A stretch of 64,000 nucleotides of DNA from Phyllobacterium sp. 21LDTY02-6 (lineage in GTDB: Bacteria; Pseudomonadota; Alphaproteobacteria; Rhizobiales; Rhizobiaceae): assembly GCF_023554255.2 (NCBI RefSeq), contig NZ_JAMJWD020000007.1, positions 62,001 through 126,000 on the forward strand. Reading direction: 5' to 3'. Made by a program: the position numbers and the translations under genes. Shown piece after piece: positions 54,554 to 63,634 of this stretch (position 1 is its first letter; every line of letters begins with the position of its first letter). Below the pieces are notes generated by a model, which was not told the origin of the DNA, did not search any database, and saw only the letters and a list, made by a program, of their open reading frames with translations.

Positions 54554-54769
54554 ATGCCCGTCAGGCTCAAGAAACTCATTGGAACCTTTTTTCTCGTCGC
54601 GCTCGTTTGCATCTATGCGGTCGTCGCCACGGTCTTCGCCGTTGCGCTGCTGGCGGATTCGAGCCCCTGGATCCATCTTCTCTATTTCTTCGGCACCGGC
54701 ATATTCTGGGTCGTTCCGGCCATGTTCATCATCAGCTGGATGGAAAAACCGCCGAGAACCAAGGCCTGA
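54554..54769 (+). CDS. Small membrane protein, DUF2842 family
   Basis: 71 residues. Two hydrophobic helices (FFLVALVCIYAVVATVFAVALL and LLYFFGTGIFWVVPAMFIISWM) with short charged ends, ending EKPPRTKA. This is the DUF2842 pattern found next to alphaproteobacterial housekeeping genes. ATG 54554 has AAGGAGG upstream. Inner-membrane protein of unknown role; divergent from ctaA, convergent with the methyltransferase (8 bp between). Confidence 0.82.
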   Translation: MPVRLKKLIGTFFLVALVCIYAVVATVFAVALLADSSPWIHLLYFFGTGIFWVVPAMFIISWMEKPPRTKA

Positions 54770-54777
54770 TCGTCAGA

Positions 54778-55572
54778 TCAGCGCGCAAAACACAGTATCT
54801 GGTGGCCATTCAAGGTGGAATAGCGCCATTTTCCGGAATGAATCTCCTTGCCCACCATGCGATCGAGGCTGGAACGCAGTTTCGCCAGCACTTCCGGCCC
54901 TTCTGAATAGGTGGTCAGGAACAGCTTGTTCTGGAAACTCAGGAACGGGACGAGCCTGCGGTTCGCGGTGCGCATATATTCGAAATAGCCCTCGGTGACC
55001 GTCGGCCAGAGCGGCCCGAGAAAATCGTCGAGCATGATGATCCCGCCCGGCACGATCAATTCCTGCGCAATCGACAGATCGTTGACGACATGCATGATCG
55101 TATGGCCGCCATCGACGGAGAACAGCCGCATCTTGTCGACGCCGAGCTTGTCCCGCACGTTCGACGGCGTCAGCGACATGCTGTCCGCCGCCACGGCCTT
55201 CACCTGGCGCTTCATCTGCGGAAACAGCGTGTCGAGATGGCCGGTGAATATTTCCAGCGAGCCCTTGCCGCTGTGGTCGAGGTTCTTGACCTGGTTCTCG
55301 TAGAGATCGATCGCGACGCAGTCCTCGTCGGCGCGCGCCAGCGAGGCCAGCAGGAAGAAAAGCTTGCCGTGGTGGACGCCGATCTCGCCGATCGAGCCGC
55401 GAATGTCCATCTCGTCGTGATATTCGCGGGTAAACTGCAATATCTGGATGATGCGATCGCCCACCCAGCCATGAATATTGGCCCAGACGAGCTTCCAGGC
55501 CTCCGCCAGCCGATCCGGATCCTGCTTGGAAGCCGCTTCGCTTGACGCTGCATTCCCCACCTGCTTCAGCAT
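54778..55572 (-). CDS. Class I SAM-dependent methyltransferase (Methyltransf_24 type)
   Basis: 264 residues. Rossmann motif I as IGEIGVHHGKLFFLLASLAR near residue 65, acidic end of strand 2 in CVAIDLYENQVKNL, and post-motif blocks FSVDGGHTIMHVVNDLSIA and PGGIIMLDDFLGPLWPTVTEGY, typical of Methyltransf_24 enzymes found in polysaccharide and secondary-metabolite loci. ATG 55572 follows GGGGGACC. It is the leftmost gene of the exopolysaccharide cluster; likely O-methylates a sugar, by context. Confidence 0.75.
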   Translation of the reverse strand: MLKQVGNAASSEAASKQDPDRLAEAWKLVWANIHGWVGDRIIQILQFTREYHDEMDIRGSIGEIGVHHGKLFFLLASLARADEDCVAIDLYENQVKNLDHSGKGSLEIFTGHLDTLFPQMKRQVKAVAADSMSLTPSNVRDKLGVDKMRLFSVDGGHTIMHVVNDLSIAQELIVPGGIIMLDDFLGPLWPTVTEGYFEYMRTANRRLVPFLSFQNKLFLTTYSEGPEVLAKLRSSLDRMVGKEIHSGKWRYSTLNGHQILCFAR

Positions 55573-55712
55573 GGTCCCCCGCCGTCCGTTCGTCCAAGGT
55601 GGCGCATGCTGGTCATCAACGCAGGCATGCCGCAAGACGGATCGCGACGATCCTGTCCCCTCGACGCAGCTCGAGGGTCTTTATACCGGCGAGAGCCCGG
55701 ATCGATCGGCGG

Positions 55713-56768
55713 TCAGGCCTGAATCACGCGCCTGCCCGCATTGGCCATGGGCGTCGTGGCGCCGCTCATCATGGTCTGGGCGTAGACCAGTTTCTGGAAC
55801 CGGCCATTGATGGAGATGCGGGGGAGCGAAAACATGCTGGCGCGGTGTTCGGGATGGATCGTGCCGTGGCGCGTCGTCACCGCGGAAACGAAGCCCAGTT
55901 CGGCCGCCAGCCGCGCCTCGCGGCGGCCAGCCGCCTTCACCGATCCATAGGGATAGGCAAAATGCCGGGGCCGCTTGCCAAGCCTGTCCTCGATCATGTC
56001 CGCGGACTGTTCCATCTCGATGGAAACGAGTTCCGGCGGCAGCTTCCTCAAATTGTAGTGGTGCACGGTATGGGCGCCAATCGTGCAGAGCGGGTCGCCG
56101 GCGATCTGTTTCAGCTCGCGCCAGCTCATGACGTCGCGCTCGGCGGCAACGCCGCAGATCATGCCCGCCTCGGCGCACATCTGCCGCAGCACCGGCAATT
56201 GCTCGACTTCCGAGAGCACATAGGAGAAATGGCGCATCAGCGCATGAAAGGCAGTGCGTTTCTGCAACATGGTGCGGCAGCGCCATTCCGGCCCTCCCGG
56301 TATGCGCACATGCTCCGACCGCGCGACGAGTTGCTCCACCACCTCCCACCAGAGCACGGCGGCACCCTCGACGAGGCCCGGTGCGGCATAGATGGTGAAG
56401 GGCACATTGTGCTTCTGGAATACAGGCTGCGCGTGGTGGAGATTGTCGCCATAGCCGTCGTCGAGCGTCACGGCGACGAAACGTCCGGCCCCGGGGCGCG
56501 CTCCCTGCGACAGCCGCTCGCTCATTTCATCCATCGCGATGAACTCGGTTCCCTCTTCTTTCAGCGAGGAGAGCACCGTATCGAGAAAGTCGGGCGTGAT
56601 CGAAAGCGAGCGGGTGACGCCGAGCGGGCTGACGCAATCCGGCCGGACACGATGCAGCATGACGATACAGCCCAGCCCGCCATACCGGGCACGCGCATGG
56701 GAGGCGAAGCCGGTATGCCAGGCAAGCCGCATCACGGCCTTTCGTACCAAGTCGGCCGCGTGGACCAT
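55713..56768 (-). CDS. Polysaccharide deacetylase (NodB-like)
   Basis: 351 residues. The NodB homology core is visible: FVAVTLDDGYGDNLHHAQPVF near residue 95 with the catalytic Asp-Asp, TIGAHTVHHYNLRKL with the metal His pair, and HFAYPYGSVKAAGRREA. It removes acetyl groups from N-acetyl sugars of an extracellular polymer. No signal peptide is seen, so activity may be on lipid-linked intermediates or a long-chain polymer in the cytoplasm. Same strand as the methyltransferase, divergent from the acyltransferase. Confidence 0.87.
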   Translation of the reverse strand: MVHAADLVRKAVMRLAWHTGFASHARARYGGLGCIVMLHRVRPDCVSPLGVTRSLSITPDFLDTVLSSLKEEGTEFIAMDEMSERLSQGARPGAGRFVAVTLDDGYGDNLHHAQPVFQKHNVPFTIYAAPGLVEGAAVLWWEVVEQLVARSEHVRIPGGPEWRCRTMLQKRTAFHALMRHFSYVLSEVEQLPVLRQMCAEAGMICGVAAERDVMSWRELKQIAGDPLCTIGAHTVHHYNLRKLPPELVSIEMEQSADMIEDRLGKRPRHFAYPYGSVKAAGRREARLAAELGFVSAVTTRHGTIHPEHRASMFSLPRISINGRFQKLVYAQTMMSGATTPMANAGRRVIQA

Positions 56769-56892
56769 TCCTTCACCAATTCACGTTAAGCTGGAAATCC
56801 GGCAGAGCACCAGTCATGCAATCTAATTGTTTAAATATTGTTGATCAACGAGGCCAGCGGCCTGCGCCACATGGAAAGCGGATATCTCCTCG

Positions 56893-58014
56893 ATGGGTCG
56901 TCTGAAGGCTGAAATCCTTGCAAATGAAGCCGAAATCGCTGCCGCATGGGCAAAGGTCGCCGGCCGCAGCATTGCCGGCGGCAGCCAGACCGAGGCCTGG
57001 TGCCGCCTGTGGCGCCGGCATGTCAATGCCGATTGCGTGCTGGCGCTTCTCAGGGACGAGAGCGGGCCGGTTCTGATCCTACCCCTTGCGATCCACAGGC
57101 ATGGGCCTGTGCGCGTTGCTGCCCTGCCCGGCGGCAAACATGCCAACTGCAATTTCCCGGCGCTGCTGCCCGATGCGACGGTCGCAACGGAGGACCTGCA
57201 GGCACTGCTTGCGGCCCTGCACCGCGCGCGGCCGGACATCGATGCCCTGCTCGTCGAACGGCAATTGCCGGAACTGCACGGCGTCTCCAACCCGCTGCTG
57301 CGGTTGAACGTCCGCCCCAATCCGAATGTCAGCCTTGCCATCTCGCTTCAGGGCGGCTTCGATGCGCTGCTTCAACGATCGAGCGGCAAGAAGAAGCGCA
57401 AGAACCACAGGAACAGCCAGCATCATTTCACTGCCGCAGGCGGCCACCGCCTCGTCGTTGCGGACACCGCGCAGGAGGCGCGTGAGATGGTCGGTTCCTA
57501 TCTTGCGTTCAAGCAGGAGCAATTCGCCAAGGCGGGCATCAGGAATACCTATGCACCGGCCGGCGTGCGCGACTTCTTCGAGGAGCTCTTCGCCGCCGGC
57601 GCCGGGCAGACGCCGCCGCGCTATGAGGTGAAGGCGCTTGAAGTCGGCGGCAAATATCGTGCCGTCATGGGCAAATCATTCAGCAACGACACCGTATTCA
57701 TCGATTTCATCGGTCTGGCGCAGGACGAGCTTTCCTCCGCGAGCCCCGGCGCCTTCCTTTTTTTCGAAGACATCAAATCCAGCTGCGAAGCGGGCTTGGC
57801 GATCTACAGTTTCGGCGTTGGCGACGAACCCTACAAGCGCAGCTGGTCCGACCTGCTGACGCCGACCTACGACACCAATATCGGCTTGACCGCCAGGGGC
57901 CGCCTCTATGTCGTCTGGCGCAACCTGCGTGCCGATCTCATACGCGGCATCAAGACGAACGATACCCTTTGGCCGCGGGTGAAGCGGCTGCGTGCGCTGC
58001 TGTCACGGCGCTGA
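56893..58014 (+). CDS. BioF2/FemAB-like acetyltransferase
   Basis: 373 residues. A GNAT-type C-terminal domain of the BioF2-like group: VGSYLAFKQEQFAKAGIRNTY, YRAVMGKSFSNDTVFIDFIGLAQ, SPGAFLFFEDIKSSCEAGLAIYSFGVGDEPYKRSWSD. Such proteins in EPS loci are thought to transfer acyl or aminoacyl groups to polymers. It starts at ATG 56893, divergent to the deacetylase, and its end overlaps the co-polymerase gene by 12 bp. Substituent unknown. Confidence 0.77.
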   Translation: MGRLKAEILANEAEIAAAWAKVAGRSIAGGSQTEAWCRLWRRHVNADCVLALLRDESGPVLILPLAIHRHGPVRVAALPGGKHANCNFPALLPDATVATEDLQALLAALHRARPDIDALLVERQLPELHGVSNPLLRLNVRPNPNVSLAISLQGGFDALLQRSSGKKKRKNHRNSQHHFTAAGGHRLVVADTAQEAREMVGSYLAFKQEQFAKAGIRNTYAPAGVRDFFEELFAAGAGQTPPRYEVKALEVGGKYRAVMGKSFSNDTVFIDFIGLAQDELSSASPGAFLFFEDIKSSCEAGLAIYSFGVGDEPYKRSWSDLLTPTYDTNIGLTARGRLYVVWRNLRADLIRGIKTNDTLWPRVKRLRALLSRR

Positions 58015-60177
58015 AACGTCGATCCGCCCGGCCCTGGCTTCCAGCCTCGCCGCTTCGAAAGGGGCAAGCAGGATCGGGTCCGGCATGGCGGCGCGGTGCA
58101 TGTCGGCAACCATGTCGCCGATGACCTTATGGTCCGGATCGACGATGCTGAAGACGATTTCCGTCCCCTCGGCCAATAGCGGCTTCAACTCTGCGACGCT
58201 CGCTTCGCCGGCATCGATGATCACGAGATCATAGGCCGATTGCAGCGCGCCGAGGATCATGGGCAGGCGTCCAGCCGCCTGCATCGCCTGCATGGGATCA
58301 TGATCGCCAAGCGGGATCACCTCGGCCTCCGAATAATTGTCGTGATGGATGACGTCGCTGAAATGCTTCTCCGAAACGAGCAGATTGGTGATGCCGGGCA
58401 GGCTTGCATCGTCGAGCATGGAGCGGCCGATCTCGCCCGATCCCGTCATGTCGATCAACACGACTTTCACGCCCCGGTCGGCAAGCTCGCGGACGAGCAG
58501 GATGGTCAATGCCGACGCTTCATCGCCCTCCGGCGAAAGCACGACGGCGCGGGCCGCACCGCTCTCCATCAGCCGGCTTGCCGCATCGGCGATGTTCGAG
58601 TGATCCACCGCCGGAAGGGGCAAAGGCTGATTTAGCGGCTGATCCACCGGTTCTGGCTTCGGCTCGGCAATTGCGGCCGGAGGAGCAACGGCGGTGACGG
58701 CGGGTTCCGGTGCGAGCGCGGCGGCGGGGTGATCCTGCAATTCGGGCCGAACCTTCGTCCCGCCCGATGAAACCGGTGCCGGGCGCAATGCGGCGCCGCT
58801 GAACAGCGCGTGCAACAGGGTGGCGATGCAGAGCAACAGCAGCGAGACGATGAAAGTCGCCGCCGTCATCGGCACGACCTTGGGGAAATAGGGTTCAAGC
58901 GGCCGGTCGGCGCGCGAGAATATCCGCGCATCCGCCGGGGTGTAGCCGCGATCGGTGCGCGACGATGCTTCCCTGTAGCGCGTGAGGTAGGATTCCAGCA
59001 ACTGACGTTGCGCGGCCGCCTCGCGTTCGAGTGCGCGCAGCTCCACCTCCTCCTCGCCCGCCCGGGAAGCCTGCGCCTTCAACTGGTTCAGCGCACGCGT
59101 CAACTCGGCATCGCGCAACCTCGCAGTCTCCGCCTCGTTTTCGAGGCTGGCAAGCACCTTGCGCGCCTCCTGGCGGATCTGCCCGTTGAGATCGGCCAAT
59201 TGCGACCGCAGCGCCCTGATGCGCGGATGCCCGCTCAGCAGCGTGGCGGAAAGGTCCGCAATGTCATTATTGAGCTGGACCTGCCGCTCGCGCAGGCGCT
59301 GGATCAGCGGCGATGCGATGACATCCGGCAGCGTCTCCGGCGCGGCACCCTTGGCGAGCGCGGCGCGAACGCCTTCCGCCCGGGCCTCGACGGCGGCCCG
59401 ATTGGCCTTCACGCGCGACAGTTCCGAAGAGAGCTCGGACAATTGCTGGGTGGCGAGGACGGCATTGTTCTGGCCGATAAGAAGATCCGACGAGCTGCGA
59501 TAGGCTGCAACCTTCGCTTCGGCCTCGCGCACGCGCTTGCTCAGATCATCGATTTCCGGTTGCAGCCACCCGGTGGCATCGGCATTGGCATCGGATTTCG
59601 ACGCCTGCTGCATGGTGATATATTCATCGGCGATGGCGTTGGCGATATCGGCGGCGAGCTGCGGGCTCTTCGACGAAAACTGCACGACGACGACGCGGGA
59701 CTCCTGCACGCTGTAGACAAGGAGGCGATCGCGCATTGCCTGGACGATATAGTCCTGCCTGGTATCGGCATCGGGTGCCTTGGCGATCCCGACCGAAATC
59801 ATCAGCCTTTTCAGCGCCGATGGCTCGATAGCCGCCGAAAGCTCCGCACTGGTGGCGAGGTTGAGCTTGCCGGCGACGCGCCGCAGATTGTCCGGCGAGG
59901 CGATCAGCTCCACCTGGCTCTTGATCGCTTCCTGATCGAGGATCGGCCCGCCATCGCCCTGCTCCGCCGCCGGCTTGGTGAATACCGATTCCCGTGCCTC
60001 GATGAGAATGCGCGTTTCCGCGCGGTATCGCGGCGAAATCACCGAGAGGAGCACGAAGGCCGCCAGCGTCACCAGCAGGGTGCCGGCAGCGATCCGGCGC
60101 CAGTTGCGCCCCAGGCTGGCGAACAAGGCGCCCATATCGATATCGACGTCGTCACCGGTGGAACGGGCCTGAGGCAT
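58003..60177 (-). CDS. Wzc/ExoP-like polysaccharide co-polymerase with degenerate kinase domain
   Basis: 724 residues. N-terminal Wzz domain with first helix (AGTLLVTLAAFVLLSVI), a long coiled-coil periplasmic region (about 200-410), and a second helix (MTAATFIVSLLLLCIATLLHALF). After a Pro/Ala-rich linker comes a C-terminal BY-kinase-like domain. There, the Walker A position reads VVLSPEGDEASALTILL with no GK[ST], and the protein ends RAGRIDVSAP with no Tyr cluster. It therefore probably controls chain length without phosphorylation. ATG 60177 follows GGGAG. Divergent from the Wza-like gene. Confidence 0.87.
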   Translation of the reverse strand: MPQARSTGDDVDIDMGALFASLGRNWRRIAAGTLLVTLAAFVLLSVISPRYRAETRILIEARESVFTKPAAEQGDGGPILDQEAIKSQVELIASPDNLRRVAGKLNLATSAELSAAIEPSALKRLMISVGIAKAPDADTRQDYIVQAMRDRLLVYSVQESRVVVVQFSSKSPQLAADIANAIADEYITMQQASKSDANADATGWLQPEIDDLSKRVREAEAKVAAYRSSSDLLIGQNNAVLATQQLSELSSELSRVKANRAAVEARAEGVRAALAKGAAPETLPDVIASPLIQRLRERQVQLNNDIADLSATLLSGHPRIRALRSQLADLNGQIRQEARKVLASLENEAETARLRDAELTRALNQLKAQASRAGEEEVELRALEREAAAQRQLLESYLTRYREASSRTDRGYTPADARIFSRADRPLEPYFPKVVPMTAATFIVSLLLLCIATLLHALFSGAALRPAPVSSGGTKVRPELQDHPAAALAPEPAVTAVAPPAAIAEPKPEPVDQPLNQPLPLPAVDHSNIADAASRLMESGAARAVVLSPEGDEASALTILLVRELADRGVKVVLIDMTGSGEIGRSMLDDASLPGITNLLVSEKHFSDVIHHDNYSEAEVIPLGDHDPMQAMQAAGRLPMILGALQSAYDLVIIDAGEASVAELKPLLAEGTEIVFSIVDPDHKVIGDMVADMHRAAMPDPILLAPFEAARLEARAGRIDVSAP

Positions 60178-60342
60178 GCGGGTACTCCCAAATCGAACGT
60201 TGCAAGGGTAAACGCTTATGGTAACTAGCCCGTTAAATTCATCCGTCGGTTGCGGATGCCCGCCTTTACCAGCCATTAACCCTAATGAAATGATAATACG
60301 GCGACAGAATCGTAGGCTCGTGCCGTTGTTGGGACCAAATAC

Positions 60343-60909
60343 GTGGTAAGAAAACAGATATTCCTGGCCTCCATCAGCGCGCTCTGCATTGTGCTTGGCG
60401 GCTGCGCAAGTTACCGCCCTGCCCCGCCGGCCTTCAACGAGGCCATCAACAAGCCCTACCTACTCGACGCCGGCGACCGTATCCGCCTGACCGTTTTCGA
60501 GCAGGACGGCATTACCAACACCTATAGTGTCGACCAGGCCGGCTATATCTCGGTGCCGCTGATCGGCAGCGTCCCGGCGCGGGGAAAGACCATCCAGCAG
60601 ATCGAGGCGGCTGTCGCCGACAAGCTGAAGAAGGGCTATCTGCGCGATCCCGACATCGCCGTCGAGGTCGACCGCTACCGGCCCCTGTTCATCATGGGCG
60701 AAGTGGGCGCGGCCGGGCAATATTCCTACGTCCCGGGAATGACGGCGCAGAAGGCCATAGCGGCGGCCGGCGGCTTCAGCCCGCGCGCCAACCAGGAAAA
60801 TGTCGATGTGACGAGGCAGATCAACGGGGAAAGCCTGACGGGCCGCGTCACCATCTCCGAACAGGTCCTGCCGGGCGACACGATTTACGTGCGCGAACGC
60901 TTCTTCTGA
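60343..60909 (+). CDS. Polysaccharide export lipoprotein (Wza/ExoF-like)
   Basis: 188 residues from a GTG. Lipoprotein signal with lipobox LGGC (Cys20), then the Poly_export domain (YLLDAGDRIRLTVFEQDGITNTYSVDQAGYISVPLIGSV) and one SLBB domain (RPLFIMGEVGAAGQYSYVPGMTAQKAIAAAGGFSPRA). This length is the short single-SLBB type of alphaproteobacteria. It lies in the outer membrane or periplasm as the exit channel of the polymer. Divergent from the co-polymerase gene. Confidence 0.9.
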   Translation: MVRKQIFLASISALCIVLGGCASYRPAPPAFNEAINKPYLLDAGDRIRLTVFEQDGITNTYSVDQAGYISVPLIGSVPARGKTIQQIEAAVADKLKKGYLRDPDIAVEVDRYRPLFIMGEVGAAGQYSYVPGMTAQKAIAAAGGFSPRANQENVDVTRQINGESLTGRVTISEQVLPGDTIYVRERFF

Positions 60910-60917
60910 AGCCGGCA

Positions 60918-62051
60918 ATGTCGCCGAACGCCCCTTTGCGGATCGTCCACTGCTTCCGGGCTCCCGTTGGCGGCGTATTTCGCCATGTCCGCGATCTCAT
61001 CGATGCCCAGATCGCCGCGGGGCACATTGTCGGCGTCGTCTGCGATGCCACGACCGGCAGCGCCTTCGAGGAGCAAAGGCTGGCGGACCTGCAGCCGAAA
61101 CTGGCGCTCGGCCTGCAACGGGTCGAGATGCGGCGCAGGGTCGGTCCCGGCGATGTGCTGGCGGCGCTGCGTACCTACAGGCTGATCGGCAAATTGCGGC
61201 CGGACATATTGCACGGCCATGGCGCCAAGGGCGGCGTCTACGCCCGGCTTTTCGGCACCTGGCTCCGCTGGACCGGCAATCGCACCGCGCGCTTCTATTC
61301 GCCCCATGGCGGCAGCCTGCATTATGATGCGGGCAAGCTGACCGGGCGGGCGATATTCGCCATCGAGCGCTGGATCGAGCCGATGACGGACCGGATCATC
61401 TTCGTCTCCGGCTTCGAACGGGCGACCTATATCCGCAAGGTCGGCGAGCCGCGCTGCCGCTCGGTGCTCATCCACAATGGCCTTGCCGAGCGTGACTTCG
61501 AGCCTCTGCCCGCAAACGACCCGGCGGCGGATTTTCTCTTCATCGGCGAGATGCGCTATCTCAAGGGCCCGGATATCTTCATCGATGCGCTGGCAAGGGC
61601 CGGGCAGGCAAGCGGGCGGCGGCTCACCGGCATCATGGTGGGCGACGGCCGCGACCGCACGAGCCTGATGCAAAGCGCAAATGCCGGCGGGGCGGCCGCG
61701 ATCGAATTTCGCCTGCCCATGGCGGCGCGCGACGCATTTCAGCTGGCGCGGGTGGTGGTCATTCCGTCGCGCGCCGAATCCCTCCCCTATATCCTCCTTG
61801 AAGCACTGGCGGCGGGACGCCCAGTCATCGCCAGCCGTGTCGGCGGCATTCCCGAGATACTCGGCGCGGACTCCCCCGCCCTGATCGAACCCAACGCAGA
61901 CCGCCTGGCCGCGAAAATGCTGGAACTCCTCGCCGATCCCGATACATTTCAGCGTCACCTGCCGGATATCACGACCCTGAAGCGGAGTTTCAGCGTGAAC
62001 AGTATGGCAGCGCGGATGGAAAGCGAGTACTACGAAGCTCTCAACTCGTAA
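60918..62051 (+). CDS. Family 4 glycosyltransferase
   Basis: 377 residues of the GT-B fold. RIVHCFRAPVGGVFRHVRDLIDAQ at the N-terminus, DILHGHGAKGGVYARL in the first domain, DFLFIGEMRYLKGPDIFIDAL beginning the second, and the EX7E-type nucleotide site in SRAESLPYILLEALAAGRPVIAS near residue 285. It adds a sugar to the lipid-linked repeat unit on the cytoplasmic face. It starts 8 bp after the Wza-like stop, clearly one operon. Confidence 0.88.
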   Translation: MSPNAPLRIVHCFRAPVGGVFRHVRDLIDAQIAAGHIVGVVCDATTGSAFEEQRLADLQPKLALGLQRVEMRRRVGPGDVLAALRTYRLIGKLRPDILHGHGAKGGVYARLFGTWLRWTGNRTARFYSPHGGSLHYDAGKLTGRAIFAIERWIEPMTDRIIFVSGFERATYIRKVGEPRCRSVLIHNGLAERDFEPLPANDPAADFLFIGEMRYLKGPDIFIDALARAGQASGRRLTGIMVGDGRDRTSLMQSANAGGAAAIEFRLPMAARDAFQLARVVVIPSRAESLPYILLEALAAGRPVIASRVGGIPEILGADSPALIEPNADRLAAKMLELLADPDTFQRHLPDITTLKRSFSVNSMAARMESEYYEALNS

Positions 62052-62095
62052 TTGTAGCAAATAATTAGGCTCGCGTTGGTATTGGTGTCCCCATC

Positions 62096-63634
62096 ATGGG
62101 TGATGAAGCAAAGCAGAAACTGACACGAGAGGCCGTCCGCAACCTTGCACAAGAGGATGGCGAGGCAAAGGCGCCGCGCTCCTCCCTCAACGCGACGGCC
62201 CGCACCATCGCATCGCAATATGCCCGGCCGACCAATTCTCCGGTGATGATCAGCGGCATCATGCGCATCATCGAATTCCTGATCATTGCAACGTCGGGTA
62301 TCGCGGTGTTCATGATCTATGTCGGCCTGTCGCCCTATTCGGTCTTCCACTACCTCCTGGCAATCGTCCTGACGGCGCTGGCAGCCGTGTTCCTGCTGGA
62401 ACTTGCCGACAGCTACCAGCTGGCAACGATGCGTGACCCGTTCAGCAAGATCGGACGCCTGCTCCTCGTCTATTCGGGCACCTTCGCCCTCATGTCGCTC
62501 GCCGCGTTCTTCCTCAAGATATCCGAGGATTATTCGCGCGTCTGGTTCGGAGCCTGGTATGCGAGCGGCCTTGTGCTGTTTCTCGTCTTCCGCATCATCA
62601 TGTCGCGCCTCATCAGGCGCTGGGCCCGCAACGGCAAGATGGAGCGGCGCGCGGTTATCGTCGGCGGCGGCAAGCCAGCCGAAGATCTTGTCCGGTCCAT
62701 CGAGCAGCAGCCCTATAATGACATCCGGATCTGCGGCGTGTTCGACGACCGCGACGCCAAGCGCTCGCCGCCGATCGTCGCCGGCTATCCCAAGCTCGGC
62801 AACATTTCGGAACTGATCGAATTTGCCCGCATAGCGCATATCGACATGCTCATCGTCTGCCTGCCGATCACCGCCGAGGAGCGCGTGCTGTCGCTGCTCA
62901 AGAAGTTATGGGTATTGCCGGTCGACATCCGGCTATCGGCCCACAACAACCATCTGCAGTTCCGGCCGCGCGCCTATTCCTATATCGGCTCGGTCGCGAT
63001 GATCGACCTTTTCGACAAGCCGATCAATGATTGGGATTCCGTGGCCAAGCGCGCCTTCGACGTCTTCTTCAGTCTCATCGGCATCACCCTGTTCAGCCCG
63101 ATCATGCTGGCGACGGCGCTCGCGATCAAGCTCGAGAGCAAGGGCCCGGTGATCTTCAAGCAGCAGCGCCATGGCTTCAACAACGAGATCATCGAAGTGT
63201 GGAAGTTCCGCTCGATGTATAGCGAGATGTGCGATCCGACCGCGCGCAACGCCGTCGTCAAGAACGATCCGCGCGTTACCCGCGTCGGCCGTTTCATCCG
63301 CAAGACATCGATCGACGAACTTCCGCAATTCTTCAACGCCTTGATGGGAACGCTGTCGCTTGTCGGCCCGCGGCCCCATGCCATCGCCGCCCATAGCCAC
63401 AATCTCCTCTATAATGACGTCGTCGACGGCTATTTCGCCCGCCATCGCGTCAAGCCCGGAGTGACCGGCTGGGCGCAGATCAATGGCTGGCGCGGCGAGA
63501 TCGATTCCGACGAGAAGATCAAGATGCGCACGGAATTCGACCTGTTCTACATCGAAAACTGGTCGCTCTGGCTGGACCTCAAAATTCTCGTTCTGACGCC
63601 GGTCCGCCTGCTGAACACGGAAAACGCCTATTGA
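62096..63634 (+). CDS. Undecaprenyl-phosphate sugar phosphotransferase (WcaJ/PssY-type initiating transferase)
   Basis: 512 residues. Four N-terminal helices (IIEFLIIATSGIAVFMIY and following), a CoA-binding-like Rossmann domain (RRAVIVGGGKPAEDLVRSI), then a fifth helix (FDVFFSLIGITLFSPIML) and the catalytic domain with GPVIFKQQRHGFNNEIIEVWKFRSM, TRVGRFIRKTSIDELPQFFN and LVGPRPHA. It loads the first sugar-1-phosphate onto undecaprenyl phosphate. Full length; 44 bp after the glycosyltransferase gene. Confidence 0.92.
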   Translation: MGDEAKQKLTREAVRNLAQEDGEAKAPRSSLNATARTIASQYARPTNSPVMISGIMRIIEFLIIATSGIAVFMIYVGLSPYSVFHYLLAIVLTALAAVFLLELADSYQLATMRDPFSKIGRLLLVYSGTFALMSLAAFFLKISEDYSRVWFGAWYASGLVLFLVFRIIMSRLIRRWARNGKMERRAVIVGGGKPAEDLVRSIEQQPYNDIRICGVFDDRDAKRSPPIVAGYPKLGNISELIEFARIAHIDMLIVCLPITAEERVLSLLKKLWVLPVDIRLSAHNNHLQFRPRAYSYIGSVAMIDLFDKPINDWDSVAKRAFDVFFSLIGITLFSPIMLATALAIKLESKGPVIFKQQRHGFNNEIIEVWKFRSMYSEMCDPTARNAVVKNDPRVTRVGRFIRKTSIDELPQFFNALMGTLSLVGPRPHAIAAHSHNLLYNDVVDGYFARHRVKPGVTGWAQINGWRGEIDSDEKIKMRTEFDLFYIENWSLWLDLKILVLTPVRLLNTENAY

